Assembly (NCBI GenBank): GCA_003141235.1
Contig: PLLL01000035.1
Location: 1 to 34,320 of the forward strand
Reading direction: 5' to 3'
DNA from: Dehalococcoidia bacterium
GTDB taxonomy: Bacteria > Chloroflexota > Dehalococcoidia > Dehalococcoidales > RBG-16-60-22
DNA length: 34,320 bases
Positions 8,094-15,920 of the stretch are shown here, piece by piece; positions within the stretch are counted from its first letter, which is position 1, and each line of letters begins with the position of its first letter. Made by a program: the position numbers and the translations under genes. A model generated the notes under the pieces. It worked only from the letters and a program-made list of their open reading frames with translations, was not told the DNA's origin and ran no database searches.

Positions 8094-10459
8094 TCTTCAA
8101 TCTTACTAATTTTAACCAAAGTCTGTTTAGGCATCTGGGAATAAAACTTATCGAAATATTTCTCGTCTGAATTGTATAAATTGTTCACCTCGGAGCCGCC
8201 GTCGAATACAGAGTATTCCGGCAGGTCAAGCTCCGCACATGATTGCCACCAGCCGCGCTTCGTCATCAGCACATCAGGCGCGATACCTTGAAAATATTCG
8301 GCTTTAAACTTACACCAGCCATGACGTGACTCGACCCTTACCCAATCGCCGTCGCTGATACCATATTTCCGCGCCGTAACAGGGTTGATGCGCAGCCAGG
8401 GATAAGGTTGGAGCTCTCGCAGATACGGGATATCGTGCAAATAACTATGTTGACTAAGGAGGTGAGCATGGACATCGCTAAGGACTAAGGGATACTCTGC
8501 GGTCAACTCCGGTGTCTGGGCGATGCCCTCTGGAGGTCCCTGGTAAGTAGGGAGGTAAGGTAATTTACCGGTCTTGTCGTTGTTATCCTTCCCTCCGATA
8601 AATTCGTTATAGCACTGCACCTTGCCGTGGGGAAGGTTTTTAAAGAGGGCAGCGTATCTCCTGTATTCCGGTTCCGGTGACGGGATAGTCCTCTTGATAA
8701 AGATGCCCCTCGGACTTTTACGCAGCTCTTCCAGTGTTATGCCTGAAGGCGCCAGTTGCTCATTCAGGAATGCTTCCATACTCCCGTTCCAGAAATCGGC
8801 GCCATAGCCCATTCTGACCGCCAGTTCCAGATAGAATTGCCAGTCGGACCGGGATTCTCCCAGGGGCTCGGCGATTTTATTGTAGATTCCAATCCAGGTG
8901 CCTTCCCGGCGATTCCTGACTTCAATCTGATCATTTCGCTCGTAATCAGTACAGGCCGGCAGCACGATGTCGGCATAGTTCACGTGAGAAGCCCAATTAA
9001 TATCCATCACAAAAAGGAATTCAAGCTTCTTTAGAGCTTCGGCTACTTTTTGCGGATTCCGTGTGGCTGATAACGGGTTAGAGCAGGTAGCATTAAGAAC
9101 TCTTATCGGGTAAGGCTTGCCGGTCAGAACACTCATTAATCCTTTATAATAAGCCGAAGTGGGGCCGCCATCCCAGTTGCCGGACTTTTGATACCAGATT
9201 GGAGATTCAGGATCTACCAGCTTATCAGCCATGTCCGGAGGAGCTTTTTCCGGTAAAGTGGATATGCGGTTAATATCGATAAGACCTGGGCCAACCGTAG
9301 AACCCGCATAAAATCCGCCCGGGACATCCAGGTTACCGGTAATAGCGGCTATAAGACAGATGGCCTGGACCGTGGCAGTGCCGTCACTGGCCTGGTCGCC
9401 GACGCCGTTCCCGATTTTAATATATGATGGCTTTATAGTGCCGATCATCCGGGCGGCTTCTTTAATCCTGGCGGCGGGTATTCCGGTGATAAGCTCCGCC
9501 CATTCCGGGGAATGTGGCTGCACGTGCTCCGCCAGTTCATTAAAACCATAGCACCAGTTGGTGACAAAGTCGGCGTCATAAAGTTTTTCATTAATAATAA
9601 CGTTGAGGATTGCCAATGCCAGAGCGCAATCGGTGCCCGGTCGTACTGGTAGCCAGATGTTGGCTTTAGCCCCAAGCGGCTCCAGCATCGGGCGTATGTC
9701 TATTAGCTTCGTCCCTTTTTCAATGGCATTTAAAATAGCGAAAGGTTGGCCTTGATTTACAGCCGCATTTTCACAGTTTGCGCCCCAGTTGACGATGAGT
9801 TTGGTTTTATTCCAGTCATCCGGGGCGTTACTGGTAAATCCTATGGTAATTTTAGCTGCGGCTGCCCGGGGAGTGGCGCAAATCGCGCTGTGTAAGTAAT
9901 TAGGGCTGCCGTGAATATTGAGGAAACGGCGGCCTAAAGTAGCCAGAACCGGCCAGTATTCCGGAGAAAGTACGGCATAAGATTCCGGCCCGTATTTCTC
10001 CTTGGTCTCCTTTAACCTGGCGGCAATAGTATCCAGGGCTTCATCCCACGTGATGCGTTTAAATTTCCCTTCTCCCTTCTCACCTGTTCTTTTCATGGGG
10101 TAGGTGAGACGGTTAGGGGAATAGAGTAGTTGCATCCCGGTATTGCCTTTAGCACAAAGAGAGGTGCATCCCTGACCCCAGTTATTAAATGCCTCAGGGT
10201 TGCCTTCGACTCTCACAAACCGGCCGTTTTTAACATGACAGAGTATGCCGCACCTCGGCTTGGCGGAGCCGCATCCATGGCAAAAGGTCGGAATTATCTT
10301 CTCTTCGCCGTCGCTGTCTAGCGGCGGTTTTGAGAGTAAATCTGCCTGTTTCCTGGCCTTTACCGGCTTTTTCCCGGGCATACTGGTAGCTGTAAGAGAA
10401 TTCTGCTGTTTAACATCAGACTTTTTCATTTGTATCTCGTTATGTATATTGGGTTCCAT
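8090..10459 (-). CDS. Molybdopterin-dependent oxidoreductase catalytic subunit (DMSO reductase superfamily)
   Basis: N-terminal FeS motif CHGCGSAKPRCGILCHV...CAKG, ITWDEALDTIAARL, GNLDVPGG, ANIWLPVRPGTDCALALA; 789 aa, no obvious twin-arginine signal. Confidence 0.9.
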   Translation of the reverse strand: MEPNIHNEIQMKKSDVKQQNSLTATSMPGKKPVKARKQADLLSKPPLDSDGEEKIIPTFCHGCGSAKPRCGILCHVKNGRFVRVEGNPEAFNNWGQGCTSLCAKGNTGMQLLYSPNRLTYPMKRTGEKGEGKFKRITWDEALDTIAARLKETKEKYGPESYAVLSPEYWPVLATLGRRFLNIHGSPNYLHSAICATPRAAAAKITIGFTSNAPDDWNKTKLIVNWGANCENAAVNQGQPFAILNAIEKGTKLIDIRPMLEPLGAKANIWLPVRPGTDCALALAILNVIINEKLYDADFVTNWCYGFNELAEHVQPHSPEWAELITGIPAARIKEAARMIGTIKPSYIKIGNGVGDQASDGTATVQAICLIAAITGNLDVPGGFYAGSTVGPGLIDINRISTLPEKAPPDMADKLVDPESPIWYQKSGNWDGGPTSAYYKGLMSVLTGKPYPIRVLNATCSNPLSATRNPQKVAEALKKLEFLFVMDINWASHVNYADIVLPACTDYERNDQIEVRNRREGTWIGIYNKIAEPLGESRSDWQFYLELAVRMGYGADFWNGSMEAFLNEQLAPSGITLEELRKSPRGIFIKRTIPSPEPEYRRYAALFKNLPHGKVQCYNEFIGGKDNNDKTGKLPYLPTYQGPPEGIAQTPELTAEYPLVLSDVHAHLLSQHSYLHDIPYLRELQPYPWLRINPVTARKYGISDGDWVRVESRHGWCKFKAEYFQGIAPDVLMTKRGWWQSCAELDLPEYSVFDGGSEVNNLYNSDEKYFDKFYSQMPKQTLVKISKIEE

Positions 10460-10660
10460 TTAAAATTATAGCACGAAAACCACTGCTAAATCCTCTGTTC
10501 GTGCAGGGGTGACGTGCCCCCCGAAAACGATACCAGCTATGAATTGTTTCCTGAAAATGGACCCCCCCCCAATAACAATTATTCCCTTTACCCTCAACCC
10601 TATACCCTTGCCCCTTTCCCATTTTTATCGTACACTGATTAACAACTATCCGGCAGGAGC

Positions 10661-10690
10661 TTGACGCGCCGTACGCATTTTCTCTATGCT
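10661..10690 (+). promoter_or_regulatory. Putative promoter for the cyclase-family gene
   Basis: TTGACG (10661-10666), 18-bp spacer, TATGCT (10685-10690), RBS gaggagg before ATG 10727. Confidence 0.45.
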
Positions 10691-10726
10691 GTGTAGGAAA
10701 TCCATTTTACATTGAGGAGGCTGATC

Positions 10727-11386
10727 ATGGCAGTTATAGCGCCCAAGGGCTGGTATGATATTTCCGTACCGCTCAAGCAGAACATGACCAAATTTCCCTC
10801 CGACCCCACACCGTTTAAGGTGTATCGCCTCAGCGATGTGGCGCTGGGAGCAAAAGTTACCATGTCCATGATTGAGATGATATCGCACACCGGCACGCAT
10901 ATCGATGCGCCCCTCCACTTTATCCCCGGCGGGAGCACCATTAGCGATATGTCACTGGATGCGACCATCGGCCCGGCGCGCGTTATCGAAATTAAGGACA
11001 AGCAGAAAATTAGAGTTGCCGAGATTGAAAAATATGACATTAAAAAAGGCGAACGCCTGCTCTTCAAGACGCGCAACTCGCCGCTCACTTACACCAGCGA
11101 AACGTTCGTCGAGGACTATGTCTACTTCGATATCCCCGCCGCGGAATACCTCGCCGAAAAGAAAGTGCGGATGGTTGGCCTGGATAATATCACTATCGGC
11201 AGCTTTAAAGAGCCTGGAAGCCTTACCCAGACGCATACGATATTCCTGCGGGCCGGTGTCTATATCCTCGAAGATTGCGCCCTGGGGGACGTGCCGCCCG
11301 GCGATTACGAGCTGCTCTGCCTCCCGCTGCTCATGTATAACGGCGATGCCGGGCCCAGCCGCGCTATCCTGAGACCTTTAAAATAA
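10727..11386 (+). CDS. Cyclase family / kynurenine formamidase-like protein
   Basis: WYDISVPL and HTGTHIDAPLHF metal-binding motif; RBS gaggagg upstream of ATG 10727. Confidence 0.88.
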   Translation: MAVIAPKGWYDISVPLKQNMTKFPSDPTPFKVYRLSDVALGAKVTMSMIEMISHTGTHIDAPLHFIPGGSTISDMSLDATIGPARVIEIKDKQKIRVAEIEKYDIKKGERLLFKTRNSPLTYTSETFVEDYVYFDIPAAEYLAEKKVRMVGLDNITIGSFKEPGSLTQTHTIFLRAGVYILEDCALGDVPPGDYELLCLPLLMYNGDAGPSRAILRPLK

Positions 11387-11399
11387 GAAAGGAAAAGAA

Positions 11400-12005
11400 A
11401 TGAAAATCCTGGCTATTTCGTGCAGTCCTAATAAGGACGGCAGTACGGTTACCCTGTTGAATAAGGCGCTCGAGGGAGCGAAAAAAGACGGCGCTGAGGT
11501 GGAGCTATGGAGCGCGGCCGGTAAAGACATCAAGCCCTGCGATGCCTGCCGCGCCTGCGGCAAGACCGGCAAATGCGTTATCAAGGACGATGTGACGCCG
11601 CTCCAGGAAAAAATGATTGCCGCCGACGGCATTATCTTCGGGATGCCGGTGTATTATTACGGGATGGCCGCCCAGGCAAAGTGCATCATCGACCGGTCGA
11701 CGGCTCTCAAGCCGCCCGGGAGAAACCTGAACAATAAAATCGGCGGGCTGGTCACGGTGGCGGGCAGCTTCGGACTATCTGATGTGGTAAAAGACTTCTG
11801 CTTCTATTTCTTCTCGCAGCGGATGCTGATGGCCAACTGGATAGGCGCTTACAGCCTTGGAGTTGAAGAGCTGAAGAAAATGGAGAAGTGCATGCAGGGT
11901 TCGCAAGACCTCGGCAGGGCAATGGTGGCGATGGCCAGGATGAATTTCAAGTATCCCGCCGAGCTCATGGGTAGGGCGGTTGCCTACGGCACGCATACGA
12001 AGTAA
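11400..12005 (+). CDS. NAD(P)H-dependent FMN reductase / iron-sulfur flavoprotein-like
   Basis: MKILAISCSPNKDGSTVTLLNKALEGA, CDACRACGKTGKCVIKDD, GIIFGMPVYYYGMAAQAKCIIDR. Confidence 0.88.
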   Translation: MKILAISCSPNKDGSTVTLLNKALEGAKKDGAEVELWSAAGKDIKPCDACRACGKTGKCVIKDDVTPLQEKMIAADGIIFGMPVYYYGMAAQAKCIIDRSTALKPPGRNLNNKIGGLVTVAGSFGLSDVVKDFCFYFFSQRMLMANWIGAYSLGVEELKKMEKCMQGSQDLGRAMVAMARMNFKYPAELMGRAVAYGTHTK

Positions 12006-12052
12006 GTAGCAAGTACCAAGTAGCAAGTACCAAGTAGCAAGTATCAGGTATC
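12002..12052 (+). repeat. Short tandem repeat (14-bp period, two 7-mers)
   Basis: aagtagcaagtaccaagtagcaagtaccaagtagcaagtatc abutting the FMN reductase stop codon. Confidence 0.85.
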
Positions 12053-12088
12053 AAAGAGGGGGGCGTAAAAGCCCCTCTTTCTTTTTGT
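12053..12088 (+). terminator. Intrinsic terminator
   Basis: AAAGAGGGGggcgtaaaagCCCCTCTTTcttttt. Confidence 0.8.
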
Positions 12089-12113
12089 CTAACGACAAAT
12101 TCACATAGCCAAT

Positions 12114-12133
12114 AATAGAACAAAAGTGCTAAT
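12114..12133 (+). promoter_or_regulatory. SOS-box-like operator upstream of the terminase module
   Basis: AATAGAACAAAAGTGCTAAT; 18/20 identical to 19779-19798; GAAC-N4-GTGC core. Confidence 0.5.
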
Positions 12134-12206
12134 ATCTTAAAACAGGAAACGAATCTGAAGCTAAGCAGATGTGAATTGTTTTTAGCGTTATGTTAAGGGA
12201 GGCTGT

Positions 12207-12353
12207 ATGAGGGTGTTAAAACTAGCCATGGAGAACGGCAGGTGGGACCTGGCGGCGCATACTATCGTACTGGCGGCGGCAAAGCAATTGGAGAAAGGGG
12301 GGAAATCAATTGGAAATGAAAGAAAAACGAAAAAGGGGCGGGCAAAAGGGTAA
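12207..12353 (+). CDS. 48-aa hypothetical phage-associated protein overlapping the TerS-like gene
   Basis: MRVLKLAMENGRWDLAAHTIVLAAAKQLEKGGKSIGNERKTKKGRAKG*; aagggagg RBS-like sequence upstream. Confidence 0.5.
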   Translation: MRVLKLAMENGRWDLAAHTIVLAAAKQLEKGGKSIGNERKTKKGRAKG

Positions 12354-12684
12354 TCAGAATGCACGGACACATGGCTTTTATTCAAAGGCGCTCGATGACA
12401 CGGAAAAGGACGACATGGAACTGGCCATCGGAATAAGCGACATCGACGATGAGATAGCTTTGCTACGGGTTAAAATAAAGGCGGTGCTGGCGAGAGACCC
12501 GGAGAACGTGAAGCTGATAATGCAGGCGACGAATGCGCTGGCAGAGCTAATGATAAAAAAGTACCAGATCAATAAAGAGCAGAAGAAAGGGCTGAAGATA
12601 GCGATAGGCAACGTGTTTCGAGATGTGGCTTTGCCGGCGGGAATAAACCTGGGGGCGGATATCATTGGAAAGCGATTCGGTTAA
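12310..12684 (+). CDS. Terminase small-subunit-like phage protein
   Basis: N-terminal GGQKGNQNARTHGFYSKAL motif common in TerS-like phage proteins, immediately upstream of TerL. Confidence 0.6.
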   Translation: MEMKEKRKRGGQKGNQNARTHGFYSKALDDTEKDDMELAIGISDIDDEIALLRVKIKAVLARDPENVKLIMQATNALAELMIKKYQINKEQKKGLKIAIGNVFRDVALPAGINLGADIIGKRFG

Positions 12685-14086
12685 TACATGGCCAGGCGTT
12701 CGGTTGCTACACCCCTATCAACAAGAGGTGTGTACAGCCATATACCTCAGCGTGCGCGACAAAAAAGGGCTGACCTTTTCGGTCGAGATAGCGCGACAGG
12801 GGGGCAAGAACGAGATGTCAGCACAACTGGAAATGATGCTGCTCATCGCGCATATGGAAAAGCCGAAAAACCTGATAAAGTGCTCGCCGACGTTCAAGCC
12901 GCAGTCGGTCATCTCGATGATACGGTTGAAAGACCGCCTGAATGATGCCGGTTTTAACGGCGACTGGGCGTCCGAGCTCGGATATATCATCAAGCTCGGA
13001 GAGGCTCGCGCTATCTTCCTCTCCGCTGATGAATCGGCCAGCGTCGTCGGCAATACAGCTCACATCCTGCTCGAAATCGACGAGTCTCAGGACGTCAGCA
13101 AGGAAAAGTACACCAAGGAGTTCAAGCCGATGGGCGCGACGACCAACGTAACCACCGTCCATTACGGCACGACCTGGGACGATACCACACTGCTGGAGGA
13201 GGTCAAGCAGACCAACCTCGAACTGGAGCGGCGGGACGGCATCCGGCGGCACTTCCGCTATGACTGGGAGGAGGTGGCGAAATACAACCCGGACTACCTG
13301 GCTTACGTGACGGGGGAAAGGGAGCGGCTGGGCGAAAACCACCCGCTTTTCCTGACGCAATACCGCCTCTTGCCGATAACAGGCGGGGGCGGCTTTTTCA
13401 GCGCGCAGCAGCGGGCGCAATTGCAGGGCGAACACACGCGCAGACACCAGCCGGAAGCGGGAAAATTATATATCGCCGGGATAGACCTGGCCGGGGAAGA
13501 AGAATTAGAGGACGGTCATCTGATTTCATTAAATCCAAAACGCGATTCCACGGTGGTTACTATTGGCGAACTGGACTTTACCGGTGGGGATAACACGGTT
13601 AAAGAGCCGCATATTAAAATAATTGAGCATTACCGCTGGACAGGGAAAAAGCACCCCGAGCTTTACGCACAGCTGGTGGATATCCTCAAAAATGTCTGGC
13701 ATTGCCGCCGGATAGTCGTGGATGCAACAGGCGTCGGCGAGCCGGTGGCGTCGTTTTTGCGTAAGGCGCTGGGCTCAAGGGTAGAACCGTTCCATTTCAC
13801 GGCGAAAAGTAAAAGCGAGCTGGGCTTCAACCTGCTGGCGGCGGTGAACTCCGGGCGGCTGAAGGTTTATAAGGGTGACGGCTCGGCGGAGTATCAGGAG
13901 TTCCGGGGGGAAATGGAGCGGGCGCGGAGCCAGTACCGGGCCAGCCAGACGATGAACTTTTACGTCGACCCCGCGCAGGGGCACGACGACTTTTTAATGA
14001 GCCTGGCGCTGGTGGTGGAGGCGGGACGGGGATACGAAAAGAGAGAGGCGAAAGGTGGAGAAAGGGAGGGAGGAAGTAGTTGGTAG
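12665..14086 (+). CDS. Phage terminase large subunit
   Basis: ARQGGKNE Walker A-like motif, IDESQDV Walker B-like motif, nuclease-domain motifs AGIDLAGE, VVDATGVGEPV, HDDFLMSLAL. Confidence 0.85.
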   Translation: MESDSVNTWPGVRLLHPYQQEVCTAIYLSVRDKKGLTFSVEIARQGGKNEMSAQLEMMLLIAHMEKPKNLIKCSPTFKPQSVISMIRLKDRLNDAGFNGDWASELGYIIKLGEARAIFLSADESASVVGNTAHILLEIDESQDVSKEKYTKEFKPMGATTNVTTVHYGTTWDDTTLLEEVKQTNLELERRDGIRRHFRYDWEEVAKYNPDYLAYVTGERERLGENHPLFLTQYRLLPITGGGGFFSAQQRAQLQGEHTRRHQPEAGKLYIAGIDLAGEEELEDGHLISLNPKRDSTVVTIGELDFTGGDNTVKEPHIKIIEHYRWTGKKHPELYAQLVDILKNVWHCRRIVVDATGVGEPVASFLRKALGSRVEPFHFTAKSKSELGFNLLAAVNSGRLKVYKGDGSAEYQEFRGEMERARSQYRASQTMNFYVDPAQGHDDFLMSLALVVEAGRGYEKREAKGGEREGGSSW

Positions 14087-14238
14087 TTGGTAGTTAGGGG
14101 AATAAAAACTCCCTTAATCCCTTCCTTCGGCTTTGCTCAGGACATGCTTTACGAAAGAGGAAGATTGGTAAAGGAGGGAGAGGGAGTGAGGGAAGATATT
14201 ATTTAGAGATATATATTAATTTTATATATCAATCCCAC

Positions 14239-14679
14239 TCATTTCTTCCCTTTGAGTTCAGATAATCCTATGAAATACATAATTGGTATAAGCAAGAATA
14301 AAATAAAACCATAGTAGAATGCCAACAATACCACCCAAGTTGGAGGTGAAATTGAAATAACAGACGAAATTCCTTTGACATACCCTAAAATATATACAAT
14401 CCAGAAAATAACAAAACTTGGGTAATAGGCTTTGGTATTAATAAATTCTTCAACCCTCTCACGCCATGTTTTCCGAAATGATGCGATGATAAAAAATAGA
14501 GACAAAACTATGGCGACGACTCCAAAAATTTCATATACTATATAGGGACTTGTCATAAATGGCACATGAAACTGACTATCGTAACCAAAACCCCATTGAT
14601 TTGTTTCTGGTTTGTACCCAAGTGATATTATCGCAAATGAAAAGAGTAAAACACTCCAAGATACAATACGTTTCGGCAT
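14239..14679 (-). CDS. Hypothetical multi-pass membrane protein
   Basis: 146 aa, several hydrophobic helices (YIVYEIFGVVAIVLSLFFIIASF, PSFVIFWIVYILGYVKG, WVVLLAFYYGFILFLLIPIMYFIG). Confidence 0.6.
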   Translation of the reverse strand: MPKRIVSWSVLLFSFAIISLGYKPETNQWGFGYDSQFHVPFMTSPYIVYEIFGVVAIVLSLFFIIASFRKTWRERVEEFINTKAYYPSFVIFWIVYILGYVKGISSVISISPPTWVVLLAFYYGFILFLLIPIMYFIGLSELKGKK

Positions 14680-14799
14680 TAGTCACCTCCTCTTTTGCCG
14701 TGATTATAATATTATATCTTGACTTATGTCAATAATAGCTTGAATATATTAAATATCCTAAACATTTACCCATAATACTGTGCCTTGGTGAGGATAACA

Positions 14800-14913
14800 G
14801 GAGGGGAAAAGGGGAGGGGTGGGTTAAAATCCTCCTTGTCTCCCCCTTTGACAAGGGGTGACAATTCATCAGGTAAAGATTACAATAATTACACAAGAGG
14901 CAAACATTATCTC
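14800..14913 (+). repeat. Repeat unit A (palindromic) upstream of the DUF559 gene
   Basis: aatcctccttgtctccCCCCTTtgacAAGGGGtgacaattcatc...aggcaaacattatctc; direct repeat of 15277-15364, with a G-rich flank shared with 15806-15834. Confidence 0.75.
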
Positions 14914-14927
14914 AATTTAAAAAGCGA

Positions 14928-15311
14928 GTGCGAAGAGTTTTGGTAATACCGTATAATACTAACCATAAAATAATTTCAAAAAGCCTTCGCAGTAAACCTA
15001 CGGAAGCAGAACGGTGTTTGTGGAAAAGGCTTAAGCTAAAACATATCGGCTATATCTTCCACAGGCAGAAGCCGATAGGTGATTACATTGTGGATTTTTA
15101 TTGTCCTAAAGCAAAACTCATTATTGAAGTTGATGGCGATTATCACTCTAGTGCTGAAATGGCCGGCAATGATAAGGTCAGGGATAAAATAATGCAGAAT
15201 CTTGGAATGACTGTATTGCGATTTCACAATTCAGAAGTACTAAATAATACTGAAAAAGTGATAGATACGATTAGACAAATCCTCCTTGCCTCCTCCTTTG
15301 ACAAGGAGTGA
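14928..15311 (+). CDS. DUF559 (Vsr-like fold) endonuclease-domain protein
   Basis: LRSKPTEAERCLWKRLKLKHIGYIFHRQKPIGDYIVDFYCPKAKLIIEVDGDYHSS...VLRFHNSEVL is a typical DUF559 sequence. Confidence 0.88.
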   Translation: MRRVLVIPYNTNHKIISKSLRSKPTEAERCLWKRLKLKHIGYIFHRQKPIGDYIVDFYCPKAKLIIEVDGDYHSSAEMAGNDKVRDKIMQNLGMTVLRFHNSEVLNNTEKVIDTIRQILLASSFDKE

Positions 15312-15380
15312 CAATACATCGGGTCATAAAAAGTAATTCAAATACATAAGGCAAACATCGTCTCCCCTGTCAAGGGGAGA
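15277..15380 (+). repeat. Repeat unit B overlapping the 3' end of the DUF559 gene
   Basis: aaatcctccttgcctccTCCTTtgacAAGGAgtgacaatacatc...aggcaaacatcgtctcc followed by CTCCCCTgtcaAGGGGAG (15362-15379). Confidence 0.75.
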
Positions 15381-15396
15381 GCAGAGTAGGATTAAA

Positions 15397-15807
15397 TTGA
15401 GAAAACGCTCAGATATAAAAGCCGATATTGAAAAATTAAAGAAATTAAAAGCTTTACAGATAAAAGCTACAGATAAATTAAACAAGATAGGGGAAGATGC
15501 TGCCGGTAAAGCACCCAAAAAGAAAAAGACCAAACCGGCAGTTAAAAGAAAGCCGGTAGTAAAAAGAAAGCCGCTAATAAAGAGAAAGCTGGCAGGTAAA
15601 AATAAAGCTAAAACTACCGTTAGCGTAAGAAAAAAAACCTCAAGAAAAAAACCTAAACCTGTAAGAAAGACTATATCCAAATCACCTGTAAAAAGAAAGA
15701 TAGTACGTAGAAAGAAGATAACGGCACCCGCTAAAAGAAAATCAGCGGCTAAAAAGGCAAAAACAACAAAAAGAAACAAAGCCAAAAAAGCAAAGAGTAA
15801 AAGGTAG
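15397..15807 (+). CDS. Lys/Arg-rich low-complexity protein (histone H1/AlgP-like composition)
   Basis: 136 aa with repeated KRKPVVKRKPLIKRK / KKAKTTKRNKAKKAKSKR; TTG start. Confidence 0.6.
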   Translation: MRKRSDIKADIEKLKKLKALQIKATDKLNKIGEDAAGKAPKKKKTKPAVKRKPVVKRKPLIKRKLAGKNKAKTTVSVRKKTSRKKPKPVRKTISKSPVKRKIVRRKKITAPAKRKSAAKKAKTTKRNKAKKAKSKR

Positions 15808-15870
15808 GGGAAAAGGGGAGGGGGGTGAATTAAATCTCCCTCTTATCCCTCCTTACAAAGGAGGGAAGGT
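15806..15870 (+). repeat. Repeat unit C (palindromic)
   Basis: ggggaaaaggggaggggggtgaattaaatctccctcttatCCCTCCTTacaAAGGAGGGaaggtgac; G-rich arm matches unit A upstream flank. Confidence 0.65.
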
Positions 15871-15920
15871 GACTTACTCTGCTCCGAGGCTCTTTGCTGT
15901 GCTAAGAATTACCAACCCGC

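Noticed and set aside
10440-10622. 60-aa minus ORF upstream of the oxidoreductase
   Set aside because: Spans the poly-C tract and low-complexity intergenic sequence; no coding support.
12002-12052. CRISPR-like array
   Set aside because: Repeats are contiguous 7/14-mers without spacers and no cas genes are nearby.
12818-13447. 209-aa antisense ORF within TerL
   Set aside because: Opposite strand of a well-supported terminase gene; composition looks like mirror coding, no recognisable motif.
14928-15311. DUF559 protein as a true Vsr mismatch endonuclease or restriction component
   Set aside because: Only the DUF559-type core is visible and no methyltransferase lies nearby, so a Vsr/R-M assignment is not supported.
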